Assembly (NCBI GenBank): GCA_018292915.2
Contig: JACVVK020000035.1
Coordinates: 284,001-348,000 of the forward strand
From: Batillaria attramentaria
Taxonomy: Eukaryota; Mollusca; Gastropoda; Batillariidae
DNA length: 64,000 nucleotides
Direction of reading: 5' to 3'
Part shown: positions 48,701 through 58,287 of the stretch, piece by piece
Position numbering within the stretch: position 1 is the first letter of the stretch
Layout of the letters: the number at the start of each line of letters is the position of its first letter
Made by a program: the position numbers and the translations under genes
Notes under the pieces: model-generated
Told to the model about the DNA's origin: nothing
Databases searched by the model: none
Seen by the model: the letters and a program-made list of their open reading frames with translations, nothing else

Positions 48701-50650
48701 AGGTGCACCTTGAACTGAAGATACAAACGTTTGCGTTTCTGTATCGAAGTATACGTGAGAAGGCATGTAAAACCCTTCAGGGAGTTCCATTGGTTTACTA
48801 CACCTCATGTTGTCGTGAACCACTGTGGAGAATGTTCCAGTTCCTGTGTCAGACTGTGTAGGTTGTGGAGCAAACGGATCGACAATCCCTGTAGTCTCTG
48901 TATCAGGCATCAAGTCTTCGTCTTTCTCAGTCTTGTATTTCCCAAAGATCTCTGAGTATGGGGGTGAACGGCCAGTGTCATCCGAATCTGAGAGTGAGTC
49001 ACTTGTTCCATCGTAATGGAGGAGCTTTCTGACGTGCAATCCAGATTTGCTCAAAACATCTGCACCTGGTTTGAATGTGTTAATATACATTTCGTTTCCC
49101 TCAAATCGGAAGGAAAATAAAGGCGAAGGGTCAGAAGTCCTTATGTCCTCTTGAGAAAAACTGGCAAGACCATCACTCGGAGTTTTATCCTCAAGCATCC
49201 CTCTCAAGGAATCTTTTGACTGTAGATATGTGACATCATTTCCTGACCTTGTCATAATTTCATCTCTCGCTTCTGCATATGGCCAGTGTGTTTCTGACGA
49301 CTGACTGGCCTGCCCAGAATCACCCCAAACCGGTGGGGAATCAGTTGATCCAATGCGAGGGGAATGTTTTCTGGTATAAGATCCTTCGTCTTCTCTGACG
49401 GTTTTTAGGCTCATCGCTTTTTTAGATTGCATAAACGACAAGGATGGGAAATAAGCTTCAGCATGTGCTGAACCTGGCATGCCTCTATGTTGACGATCGA
49501 AGCTACACGTGGAACGTTGAAACCGCCGCGTTCTATCGAGGACTCTACCTGTATTAGCTCCGAGTGAAATGTTTCTGTATTCAGACAGTGTCTGTGGACA
49601 CACAGCACGTGCTTGCCCTCCTGCTGATTTCCGTGAGTTTCTCTCCTGAGCTTCGCATACGCTGCGTGATTTGTAAAACGTTTCGGTATCGGCTACACCT
49701 GCACTATGGGATATCCCTAATTGTGGGTCTGAGAGGCTTTGACCAAGGGTTTGAGACCCCAACGTCTCTCTCACTGAACTGTCTGAATAGGGGTAAGGGA
49801 CAATACTTCCTGATTTTGTCAGCTTTTGTTTGTCACTTTTCTCTGCAAATGGCAAGCTTGCTTCTGACGACTTCTTGATTTGCGCAGTGATACCTATGTC
49901 ACTACTGGAGTCGTATTTGAATCGAGTGTGCAGCTGTTTTACACTTTCTCCCTGCTGATACGTACGAGATTTTTGCTTCTGTGTAGACATCATGGTCAGC
50001 TCTCTTTTGGTGCGTTTTGTCACTTGTTTACGTGATGGGGCCTTTTCGTCCCAAGGTCTAGCGGAGGGTGCGTCAAAAACTAATTCAGTACTGGACTTCG
50101 GGTAAAATAATCTTGTCGCATGGGCACTTTCTTGCTCTGACACATGTTCTAGTTCTGGTCGTTCTGAAGCTTCCTGACGATCGAAGACATCACTTTGTGT
50201 ACGTAGCTGTTTGGATAGCGTCACTTCAGAAAGTTCTTCCCCAGAAACTTGACCCTCAGCTGCTATGCCATCAACAAAAAATTGGCCTTGAAGGTGTGTT
50301 CGCTGGATATTTCTTAGTCTTTTTTTAGCCAAGCGTTTAAGTCTTTCGTTTTCTTTTTCAGTTTGTTCGTGATCTGTTTGGACGAGAAGCTTGTCCGGTT
50401 CCCATTTCCTCGGTTCTACCGAAGACTTCAGATTTCCCAGGTAGCAGCTTTCTTCATCCACCGGAAGTAACCCACTCTTTTTGAATGGAGGTAAGAATAG
50501 TGCATCTCGGAATACGCTTTCAGGTGAGGGATAGTAGGGCAACGCAACATTGACAATGTTGGTTTGCAAATCTTTATTCGGCCGTTTACCGCCCTGGCTT
50601 CTAGAGCGAGATTCTGATGCTTGATCGTCTGACGTCTCGTCTTCTTCATT
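42725..50650 (-). CDS. Giant single exon of an orphan protein (about 2641 residues, 5' partial)
   Basis: After a TTCAGCAG acceptor at 50651 a minus-strand frame runs 7.9 kb in phase 0 to TGA at 42727-42725. The TTG at 50569 is not a start; 27 codons precede it. I recognise no known domain. Seen in order from the exon start: a basic coil KENERLKRLAKKRLRNIQ (~95-115); Tyr/Pro motifs HAEAYFP and HSAAYFP; two copies of YDG...SLSDSD (~545 and ~825); four 36-37-residue helical repeats with a C-x-x-W signature (~1792-1937); W-G-x-G-F-L motifs at ~2018, ~2246 and ~2630, the last abutting the stop; and Ser-rich ~20-residue repeats DSKSEMSQ (~2393-2537). Most of it looks disordered and rich in phosphorylation-type sites. 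Upstream exons are not established. Likely cytoplasmic scaffold; function unknown. Confidence 0.8.
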   Translation of the reverse strand, partial: NEEDETSDDQASESRSRSQGGKRPNKDLQTNIVNVALPYYPSPESVFRDALFLPPFKKSGLLPVDEESCYLGNLKSSVEPRKWEPDKLLVQTDHEQTEKENERLKRLAKKRLRNIQRTHLQGQFFVDGIAAEGQVSGEELSEVTLSKQLRTQSDVFDRQEASERPELEHVSEQESAHATRLFYPKSSTELVFDAPSARPWDEKAPSRKQVTKRTKRELTMMSTQKQKSRTYQQGESVKQLHTRFKYDSSSDIGITAQIKKSSEASLPFAEKSDKQKLTKSGSIVPYPYSDSSVRETLGSQTLGQSLSDPQLGISHSAGVADTETFYKSRSVCEAQERNSRKSAGGQARAVCPQTLSEYRNISLGANTGRVLDRTRRFQRSTCSFDRQHRGMPGSAHAEAYFPSLSFMQSKKAMSLKTVREDEGSYTRKHSPRIGSTDSPPVWGDSGQASQSSETHWPYAEARDEIMTRSGNDVTYLQSKDSLRGMLEDKTPSDGLASFSQEDIRTSDPSPLFSFRFEGNEMYINTFKPGADVLSKSGLHVRKLLHYDGTSDSLSDSDDTGRSPPYSEIFGKYKTEKDEDLMPDTETTGIVDPFAPQPTQSDTGTGTFSTVVHDNMRCSKPMELPEGFYMPSHVYFDTETQTFVSSVQGAPAATDTFTVSHAGSGQMADQPVGSARATGRKEAYPKKMYSNEEVKERYNMYSFLSTNSANLSTYSRSDTHVIMKGHEGEGRSEVGRTCSASQATLSLYGSVSSETDGQSFIDGPGREHSTSVIYRQDREEPILTHSAAYFPPGSLTSYETLDHGTLGKHKAFSSKRRSPTKRLFYYDGRTESLSDSDSGQSLSFQHLETFAKYETEAGNKLTSDETGEATTAATLFQTTTLGPAAERLQTTKPGIVYEWSAQVPSHSTPPGHVVDTDESTAVMTAQGSEYLSPNVSISDVPFHYEVPDMAMQNVYFSRTMDSLGAPSYFEDSSVCTKPAQFHTTDETLSKTSEDMKRSKITLLPVQYRTPTPFFPATEIETFVSPEQDESAVKRQKSLSRERKVTFHIGVSESDTSISMTQSTSRSRLYSLQPANEKRHLQNEASAFIEGLYPYNTALSQMHENFTLTSDSDEVMLTKIELESEEEELVGFSENSEISHHQLINVGRRLISRAEVTASAAEELSADSSSRGEAKGFVIETDASVEEDSKLESSQMSDELCSDSLPGKRGTAGAKDYSNHSCQIASALEALRTKYTMKEEETPLFTPTDVCRKPRTGPGYLMSEGVCTAEMPDRSTLEKGTKMHKINENNVSTELSDVEIPGEYGKQLKSAACTMTEEKGKAVGEKDTKQELCSTRSTQLGKRRAPSPHFEKELWLCNKRRRLQTTGRESEEWLNFRVCRATCLETIKSDGGENEREREQLSGQETEEEIQVPTERDHQPTLKSSIPTSSSATISEDGINGTFDDIVDTQNNLAGRLPKTQDSEDNQGESEKAPQCSYSAPQHVPSDTLETTNVNENSEKYRENIFSDGKTCIYFASSAGLSEAPLQPQPHLTVSWKVLPSQSVTESDNSALREGSVLKRVTIPETPQKEMTDRRDLLVKDFHDVSTCTNLPSMPVIAGDTAYSITPMGSVIYHDFNRENTRSMYKLQNLQDLQPSRSVTKLHHQQAGLKPDAQAHQRLQNQPVHLDLRKLAVQTDCYEEDIPEHSEQYDRLDVPFLQYGAKDEDSRDQSSPSPFTSTCVEPMSSGTFMPSDVCSLHRIEQEKEREGVCRQPKPVGERNVRGRSLQCQYVLHASDNQQDSSESVARTTLRAATARTSQEIWKLMAEALPRAMSEFLASLHVQLATVRDEMPEAAICQVWNRRGVALVQHSSDFLTIVNEMEKVQLEPSSVMCEEWRVRGETLVNILLEFANTVAELEVSEVRQPKSAVCEEWKVRSWALIQTLSTFLRAVSDLKTVRVEQPVSLLDGNWSELTGRHEIQTHLASQVAYSGIGETTGTDQTILRDTRGTSHSESEQIRGSFKADIPSDANLAESLSITTTEIWGLGFLCHRKSAHKLSPQPVSTTSSSALCRSPSPSSLRNTVFVPMGNSSRTKERPTEETCQNRDVAADLQPSYSPEFTPLLKTQVQATEHTAQTSADHVRTESVDRHEKDAVHISHGLKCLEVGSTQYLARTGKSESDSCESIHILSERSMVVPKIPHRESSDEERRELTQEEVLSRLKTNVLEKESPEVQQQRLSEDSQQHTPALNINREIGLDHRQARDTPADDTWGVGFLFFGNNVDAITTHRCSKSQFVSSYGRTDRTSKSDILAEKGLEVETLETRHLKTQPTAHKGVKRKGNGLPVHPARAESSLTGKFSRCETSTTDGGTVSGVSAKSYDGGRISDAIVLREDKSFIDFTGIARTAFEGPFACAHEITVNGAQFHSTSSDDDNESKVPQTTQSCSTISDTDSKSEMSQSTKSCSDAGSKSEMSQSTKSLSTGSHIDISTEMIQTAKCPSTSSFTSSRSEMSLATQSHRTSSGADSKGGMSQTTSSQSTISSTDSNSEMSRAEQFRSTVSIDDISMDTETDVKAGITWCIGETSETWSVCEPTSSRMGWRMTRETETAASECSEVKSPETASGDKQQEIHSYSHSVSFSSIPDVCPDISDTEPLADIWGMGFLFCK
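43040..43470 (-). repeat. Degenerate Ser-rich coding repeat
   Basis: About seven units of ~20 residues of the type STISDTDSKSEMSQSTKS, with loss of parts in individual units. Confidence 0.8.
44840..45275 (-). repeat. Four coding helical repeats with C-x-x-W signature
   Basis: Units of 36-37 residues: QEIWKLMAEALPRAMSEFL..., AICQVWNRRGVALVQ..., VMCEEWRVRGETLVN..., AVCEEWKVRSWALIQ.... Each has the Trp at the same place, then a heptad-like helix ending in V-x-x-L/M and a Glu-Pro or Gln-Pro turn. The first unit lacks the Cys. Confidence 0.8.
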
Positions 50651-51385
50651 CTGCTGAATAAACAGTCATGCAGAAAACTATTGAATGTGGAATGGAACGA
50701 TAAAACATGCTTTTCATGTCAACATTTGCCTTGGTGTGTAGTTCCGGGGTTGCATATCGATAGCAGTGCCATTGATAGCACTAAATTAGAATAGACTACT
50801 ACTGCACAAAAACACATTGTAAACTCTTTGTAGCAATTAGAGCCAGTTTCATACTCAAACATATAGTCTCATGCAAAATAAAGGCGACACTTCATTAAAA
50901 AAAAAAAAAAAAAAAAACATACGTGTGTACTGGACGGATTCTAATGAATCCAAAAGTTTGTCCATTGAAATGTCTTTTTTTTACCAACTGAGTCAACAAA
51001 AAGCGCACAGCGCTGCGCGGAATACCGGAAGGGTCTGAACCGAACGTCAGAGACAAAAGTACCGAGTTAGTCCAATTCACTCAGCCTGGTAGGTCTGAGT
51101 CAGGTAAGCTGGTCCACAAAGTGTGGTTGGAGTGGCATCGTTTTCGTGTCGGTTGGATGGCATTCTTCGGCAGACTCTACACCGTGACAAACGTCCCTAC
51201 CGTGACAAGGCAAGCTTGGTTTCTCAAGCTAAGTAACACTTTACTTTTGAAGGAGGAACGGTGCATGTAGAAATAACCTGCTAACTAACAGCGCTTTAAT
51301 TTTAAATTTGGGGCAGTCGGTGGATTAATGGTAACGTGGTATTTCAACATTCTTCTCCGCTTTGAAAATATTACTCCCATAAATA
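50651..51385. other. Intron DNA upstream of the giant exon
   Basis: AT-rich, with an A run near 50898-50920. No exon with a matching phase was found, although one is needed if the exon at 52566 belongs to this gene. Confidence 0.4.
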
Positions 51386-52268
51386 ACTAGAGGCCTTCTT
51401 GACTCAATTTTGAAAGGGGTCAAGATCATTCAAAAGACTATATTCAAAAAAGGTCTTCTCGCTGCCATTCATCATGCCAACATGGTTGTGTCTGGTGTTC
51501 GTACTTTTGAGAAAATGCCAAAGATAAAGTTCGTAACAGTCAGTTTTCATGGCCTTGACTTTGGCATGCCTGGGAGGTCTCATTGTTGTCTATGACCATG
51601 CCAAGTTTGGTGTCACTGCTGTATGTGCTTTCTGATAAAATGTCTATGTTCGGTTTCCCCGCCAGCAGCTTATATGGCCTTGACCTTGAGTGAATGTCAC
51701 TCAAAATGGTATGTCTGGAAAAGTCTCATTACTCTCTTTCACCATGTCAAGTTTGGTGTCTTTTTTTTTTTTTTTTTTTGGTTGAGAAAATGCCAACCTT
51801 AAAGTTATTAAAGGTCTTCCATGAAGAGTTGACCTTGAGTCAAAGTCATTCAATAGAGGTACGTCAGTAAAGGTTTTATCAATGTCTATCATCATGCAAA
51901 GTTTGATGTCTCTGGTGTTTGCAATTTCTGAGAAAATGCCAAAGATGTAGTTCACAACAGACAGCTTTACAAAAGAATATGCCTGGAAAGGTCTTATCAC
52001 TATCATTTTGCTACGTTTAGTGCCTATGGCACATTATGGTAAATTAAAAACTTTAACGTTGGCATTTTCTCGGAAACGACCTTGATCTTCAGTCACGGTC
52101 ATTTTAAAGGGTATGTCTGGAAAGGTCTCATCGCTGTGTATCATCGTGTCTACTGTCTGTAGTTTCTGAGAAAATGACGTTTTGCAGATACACGGGCACA
52201 CACGCGAACACATACGCACACACAGAGACGACGGAGAAGTATTACACGAACTCACATAAGCGAGCCAA
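51386..52268 (+). repeat. Palindrome-bearing repeat element, copy A
   Basis: Degraded full copy. It starts CTAGAGGCCTTCTTGACTCA and ends with ACACAGAGACGACGGAG, a TATTACACGAACTCACA segment and GCGAGCCAA, the same two ends as copy C. Between them are ~150-bp monomers with GAGAAAATGCCAA, CATCATGCCAAGTTTGGTG and CCTTGACCTTGAGTCAA. Confidence 0.75.
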
Positions 52269-52565
52269 CATTGAAAAGACAGTGTAACGATTATATCAGG
52301 GCAGGAGAGAAAATTCAGCACCAGAGTTGCGTCTTGCGGTTGAGACCCTTGCTGCGTTCTGCACATCGCGGTGCCAGCTCCGTTCGTTTAGCCCGAAAGA
52401 ATGAGGTGTGCATGTGACAGGCAGTTTAAAGTAATTGTTTGGCGTTTGACTTAGTTCATTATCATCTTCATATCAAACACGGTATACGCTGATTTAGTTT
52501 AGCGTGAGAGTATTGAGATTGAAGCGGTCTACGATGCACAAGGGGGATCTGGCAAAGGTACATAC

Positions 52566-52718
52566 CTCGGACAACCTAAAACAGGATTATCGCGGGACGC
52601 CCCATCCCTTGTGTAGCTATGTTTAAAGGCCCTATATTCGTAACGGGCGCTCAGGGGGAAAACTTCACTAAGACGTTTGTGTAGTTCTCTGAATGTTCTT
52701 TCTACACTCTCATCCAAA
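52566..52718 (-). CDS. Probable upstream coding exon of the giant-exon gene
   Basis: A T-rich acceptor (TTTTCAAGTTTAG) and a strong donor (GAG then GTATGT) bound 153 bases with a single open frame: LDESVERTFRELHKRLSEVF, PLSARYEYRAFKHSYTRDGA, SRDNPVLGCP. Both borders are phase 2, whereas the giant exon begins in phase 0, so a linking exon must be missing or this belongs to another transcript. No family recognised. Confidence 0.5.
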
Positions 52719-53288
52719 CTAAACTTGAAAAAAAAATGTTTTTGGCACTGTACACATCCCCAAAATATAACTAAATAAACAAAACAAAAAAAGGTCTTAT
52801 GATCTTATGAGGTACAGATACTGCATGATGGTGGTACTGGTCAGGTTAGCAGTTGTACTCTGCATAATAAACACAGGCCGGCGAGGACCAGACTTTGATT
52901 GGATGCGGCACTACCAGGAATGAAAACAGTTCAAAACTTTTGTTATTTTAGACTGACTATTCAATGATCTTGATGGCCATATAAAGAGCAATCATCACTC
53001 ACTTTACATTCACCCGGAAGTCGAGAATGTCATAAAACAAGTGCATGGGAGTTGTGCGTCAGGTGACTTGGTAAACTAAGAACGTTTCACAAACCATTTT
53101 CGGCAACTTTAACAGCTGATTAGCTAATATTTATGGAGGAGAAATGAAGCAACAGACAAATAAAATAATAGCCAAAGCGACACGCGTAATCTTGACCTAA
53201 CAATCACCTTTTAAAAAAACAACAACAAAAAACCCTCACATGCCGTTAATCGTTGGTGCACACACACCAATGCCTGTAGATAATTAAA
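52719..53288. other. Non-coding stretch
   Basis: Nothing recognised beyond short A runs. Confidence 0.5.
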
Positions 53289-54192
53289 CTTGCGCGCTGT
53301 ACGTCGTGGGTGCATATGCATGCACCTTTATCGAGTCTTTCAAGGACACTTGCGCGCCGTACGTCGTGGGTGCACAAACATACACCCATACCTTTCAAAA
53401 CGGACACTTGCACGCCGCATGTCGTGGGTGCACAAACATGCGCCCATACCTTTCAAAACGGACACTTGCACGCCGTACGTCGTGGGTGCACAAGCATGCA
53501 CCCATACCTTTCAAAACGGACACTTGCACGCCGTACGTCGTGGGTGCACAAACATGCGCCCATACCTTTCAAGAGGTACACTTGCACGCCGCATGTCGTG
53601 GGTGCACAAACATGCGCCCATACCTTTCAAAAAGGACACTTGCACACCGTACGACGTGGGTGCACATGCATACACCCATACCTTTCAAAAGGGGCACTTG
53701 CACGCCGTATGTCGTGGGTGCACAAACATGCGCCCATACCTTTCAAGAGGTACACTTGCACGCCGCATGTCGTGGGTGCACAAACATGCGCCCATACCTT
53801 TCAAAAAGGACACTTGCACACCGTACGACGTGGGTGCACATGCATACACCCATACCTTTCAAAAGGGGCACTTGCACGCCGTATGTCGTGGGTGCACAAA
53901 CATGCGCCCATACCTTTCAAGAGGTACACTTGCACGCCGCATGTCGTGGGTGCACAAACATGTGCCCATACCTTTCAAAAAGGACACTTGCACACCGTAT
54001 GACGTGGGTGCACATGCATACACCCATACCTTTCAAGAGGGGCACTTGCACGCCGTATGTCGTGGGTGCACAAACATACACCCATACCTTTCAAGAGGTA
54101 CACTTGCACGCCGCGGGTGCACAAGCATGCACCCATACCTTTAAAAACGCACACTTGCACGCCGTACGTCGTGGGTGCACACACCCATGCTC
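53289..54192 (+). repeat. 58-bp minisatellite, about 16 units, with 174-bp higher-order period
   Basis: Units contain CGTCGTGGGTGCACAAACAT, then GCGCCCATACCTTTCAA, then ACACTTGCACGCC. Three unit types (GCATGTCG, GTACGACG, GTATGTCG) alternate as a trimer that recurs at 174-bp spacing (for example near 53646, 53820 and 53994). Inside each unit TGGGTGCA and TGCACCCA or TGCGCCCA can pair. One unit near 54108 has lost about 9 bp. All three plus frames stay open because 58 is not a multiple of 3 and no unit contains a stop. Confidence 0.95.
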
Positions 54193-54321
54193 TCACGGAC
54201 CTATCTGCCAAAGTAAACTGAATTAGACAAAACAGCAAGCTGAATAACTTTCTGAATATCCATGATCCAAGACGTACCCGCGCTTACCTAGCCGCCACAA
54301 TGTCAAACATGAGAGGAGCCC

Positions 54322-54402
54322 TTTTTGTTTAGATCTGACAGTTACTTCCGTCAGTCATTGAGTCAATGACTGACGGAAGTAACTGTCAGATCTAAACAAA
54401 AA
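54322..54402. repeat. Perfect palindrome, 40-bp arms, 1-base centre
   Basis: The left arm (54322-54361, TTTTTGTTTAGATCTGACAG onward) is exactly complementary to the right arm (54363-54402) around G54362. After one mismatch the match continues for three more bases. The centre TTGAGTCAA contains an AP-1-type TGAGTCA. Confidence 0.95.
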
Positions 54403-56040
54403 TGGCCCCAAGAACAGAGAACGCTGGACGGATCAAAGCGTTTAAATTGCTGCTGTCTACGATGTACAACTAAACGGTGGGTCTTTAACAAATCGACTCT
54501 ACTGAAATGCAATTCATATTGTGTAATTAGAAAGTATAATAATGGATGAGCCGTAGAAGTCCGACCTCAATCTAGCGTGTGGAAAGAGATCTACAGTGTT
54601 TCGGTAAAAGTGCCTAAGCGCCATGGATTGGAAAAGCACTTGAGTCCTTTTACCATTTGACCTCATAATGGGTGCTGGAGAAATCGTTGCTGGATCTCTT
54701 TGTGTAAAACTGGTGCTTGTGCTAAAAAGGTAGACAGTCGGTGTACCGTAATCCTAATCGGGTTATGGTAGTTTGTCTCTTGCGATTTTGCTACCAGAAT
54801 CTGTACCCTGACTCAGAACAACTGTCATGGTGAGCGTTTTAGACGCATCCACTGACTCTTACTCCTGCACTAACGTTTGGCGGAAGTGTCATATCAACAT
54901 TGTGTGCAAATAATTATGTAACACACTCTAACTGGGATTTGCATTAGGAGAGTGATGTTATACTTTGACACCGTGTCGCCCATGTATGGACTGTAAGCAG
55001 CTGTTAACCACCCCTGAGCAAAGACAGGAAGGTCGCAATGTCTATCGAAGTCAGGAACCCAGGAAATGTGCGGTCTGCTCGAATCAAATTTGGCAAACCT
55101 TTTTTTTTTCACGGCAAAACGTGTCATTTCGGTAGTTTGAAAACATGAATGTGGGATTGTTTATCCAAATTTTCTATGTGATTCTACTCAAAGATCGTGT
55201 GCAAAAATGTGACAAATTCAGGCAAAACAAAAATCGATGAATCTGACGATGGTGTGTCACGTTCATTACTTAGGTCACATCATTCACTTCCAAAGGCCTT
55301 TTTTGCCTCGATGAAGGGTAAACACCTTTAAGAAGGACTCGAATCAAGAAAACGTTATGGTGGGTTGCTTTTATGATTTGATTTGCGGTTTCAGTGATGC
55401 CTGTCATTTTGTAAAAAATCAACACGAAAACGGTGGGCGTGGAGAAATGCCTATTTGTGAATGGCCGTCGTCCCTACCTTGGACCTCGGTTTCCTCATTA
55501 TTGAAGATAGCCTGCTGACGGAAAGTGCTTACATGCACACTAGATGTGATGGTCTGTAGAAGCAGGCCGTATACACTAAAGTGACACAGGTCATTTTGCA
55601 AGTCATATGTATTTTCCTAATGCTTGCTAGGTCTGCTCTCATCAGCATAGAAGCCCACTAATTCAGTAACATATGCGTTTCTTCCTGCACGGACATTCAT
55701 ACACATAGATGTTGTTTGTTTTTTTTTCTTTCCATCTTTCTGTATTCTTGTGTATTTTCTATACGTTTACACTTATGTCTGACTGACTGTACTCTCGACT
55801 CTATGTGCATTCACGACGTAAGGCTCGCAAGCACCCTTTACCACTGGGGGTGAACCACATGGCTTGAAGGCTTCCGAAGAGATGGTTGGCGAAACAAGAC
55901 AAAGTAACTTTTTGATTGCGAAACACGACAAAAAATGGACGGCGCTGTATTTCTGCAGAAAAACAATAAATAAACAAAACAAAAAACAAAAAATAGGAAT
56001 GTTTTGCAGAAAACATGGTTGCCTGCAGAAAATTCGTCAA
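54403..56040. other. Non-coding stretch
   Basis: No gene or repeat recognised. Confidence 0.45.
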
Positions 56041-56560
56041 CTAGAGGAGCAAAGCCTCCTTGGCTCACTTGTGAGATGGGTCAAGGTCATTCAAAAGAGT
56101 ATGTTTGTAAAACTCTTATCACTCTCTATCCTGAAGTAAGGTGTCTCTTGTGTTCATAGTTCCTAAGAAAACGGAAAATGGCAATATAAGTTTTTCTCAG
56201 GACAGCTTGTACGACCTTGACCTCGGGTTAAGGTCATTCGAATGAGACCTGTAAGAGATTGTCAATGACTATCATTATACCAAGTTTGATAGCTTTTGTT
56301 TTGTAGTTTCTGTACAAATGGTAATGTAAAATTTCACAACAGACAGCTGTAATGACCCTGACCTTGAGTCAAGGTCATTAAAAAGGGTATGTCTGCATAG
56401 GTATCATTTCTGTCCATCATTGCGCCTTGTTTGGTGCCTCTGCTGTTTGTTGTTTCCAAGAAAATCCTAACGTTAAAGTTTCCACAAAACATCTTGAATG
56501 GCCTTGACCTTGACTCAAGGAAATTGAATACAAGTATGCCAGTATACAAGTATGCCAGTT
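56041..56560 (+). repeat. Palindrome-bearing repeat element, copy B (3' truncated)
   Basis: Begins CTAGAGGAGCAAAGCCTCCT then TGGCTCACTTGTGAGATGGG, identical to the start of copy C. Three monomers follow before the match stops near 56560. Confidence 0.75.
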
Positions 56561-56693
56561 TTTGTTGTGGCTGGCGTTTATGGTTACTCCGAAGCTGCCA
56601 ACGTTCAGGCAGAACTGTCTGCAATCTTCGCCCGAACAGTGTGACCTTGAGTTTCGACCGACATAAAACTGTTCGTTTGTATGCAGTCAGTTA

Positions 56694-57060
56694 AGGCCGC
56701 GATCCACGACCAGACAGTGCGGGACCGCAGTGCGGGACGGACGGCTGCGGGATCGGATGTCTGACAGGATGTAGCGCCCCACGTATCCCGCAGTGCGTGA
56801 CCGGCGGACAGTCTGCCACCGGACAAAGGTCGGCCATCTTTTGTTGGGGTCAAGGGTGAAAGGGCGTGTGCGCGAAGCTCGCAATTTGATTGGCTGTCTG
56901 ATGGCACCGTCCCGCAGTGCGGGCTAGAAAGTAGCGCCGGCTGAACCCTATCCCGCATCCCGCACTGTCTGATAGTGACGTCAAGAATCTACTGGTTGCC
57001 ATAGGAACTCATCAGATCCCGCACTGCGGCCCCGCACTGTCTGATCGTGGATCGCGGCCT
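56694..57060. mobile_element. MITE of Harbinger type (367 bp)
   Basis: Terminal inverted repeats of about 44 bp with two mismatches: AGGCCGCGATCCACGACCAG at the left end against AGGCCGCGATCCACGATCAG on the complement of the right end. TTA flanks both sides (56691-56693 and 57061-57063). The interior is GC-rich with CAGTGCGGGA repeats and no coding capacity. Confidence 0.85.
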
Positions 57061-57454
57061 TTATTTAAAACGAGATGGTCACCATCCCAATATGTTGTTT
57101 CCATTTAATCACCTGCTGTCGTCGCGGTCGTTCTCTTGTAATGCCACGTATCGGGGAGGAGGACGCGCTCTCTCTCTCTCTCTCTCTCTGAATGGAAACA
57201 ACTGATCGGGCTTGTCAGACCATTCTTGTTTTTGGAAGAGAGACGTGACGTTGTTTTCTTTGAAATCTACGACGTTTGTCCTCACTGGGATGACGCACAA
57301 TACATTTGACGTAATCACTTTGATACAATTCTTGCAATGAAAGCAGCCCCATGTAATTGAAGTGTGGCTGCTACATGTAAAGATCGAATTAATACTGTCT
57401 CAATATGTTTAACAGACACGTGTGCGAACGTTTCTCACCATGTGTTATGTCTGC

Positions 57455-57455
<1 letters not shown>

Positions 57456-57515
<60 letters not shown>

Positions 57516-57524
57516 GCGCGCGCG
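57456..57524 (+). repeat. CG / CA / CG microsatellite
   Basis: CGCGCG, about 24 CA units, then GCGCGCG. Confidence 0.95.
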
Positions 57525-58219
57525 TTTGTGCATGTGCTCCATTGGGACCTCTGTGGTGTGCTCTCACTCTGTAATGCTGATGAGTGAGAGTCAGTGGCAA
57601 AAACAAAACCCAGTGCATCGATGAAATTCCTGCTTTCCAAGTGGCGAGACATCCCCAAGAAGGGCAAGCATTACGTCAATCAAACATGACGTCGGCAAAA
57701 TGACGCTCATACCTTGCGTGAGTGCACGTGCGTCTTTTCTTCGATGTTTGTGAGGCGTGTGGCTTGTGGAGAAAATGTGCTTGGAGTACAAATTTTGAAC
57801 TGAAGATAACGGCTGCAGTGATTTTTTCTTCTTTTTTTTTTTGTATACTTTTTATGACACCAGAGACACATTATCTATTTATCGTATTTTTTGAGCGATT
57901 TTTGAGATCTAAAATGATCTAAAACAACCAGCACTGGCAAGTATGGTACGGTTTACGTCAAACGTAGAAGAGCGACTACGTCGAAAATGTGCCTCTGTAC
58001 AGAATCCGTATGCATGCCATGAACATCCAAAACAAGGAGTGATTTAAATACATTTTACACGTGTAAACGCGAGACAACCAACTTTTATAAAAAGGGCGAT
58101 AACCTCCAAATCACCAAACCAATTACAACTCGGTCGGTCGCTCTATCTAAAGATCTTGATATATTCAGAGACCCCAAGTTTAAAGCCATTCGGGTGAGTA
58201 TTTTCGGAGATACAGGCCT

Positions 58220-58220
<1 letters not shown>

Positions 58221-58286
<66 letters not shown>
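58221..58286 (+). repeat. CA microsatellite
   Basis: About 33 uninterrupted CA units. Confidence 0.95.

Positions 58287-58287
<1 letters not shown>

Noticed and set aside
53289..54192. CRISPR-like array
   Set aside because: Units are contiguous with no unique spacers, and the genome is clearly eukaryotic.
53290..54226. Three overlapping plus-strand ORFs of 230-306 codons
   Set aside because: They are read-through of the 58-bp minisatellite, all frames being open by unit length and composition.
54322..54402. microRNA hairpin
   Set aside because: A one-base loop and perfect arms do not fit a pre-miRNA.
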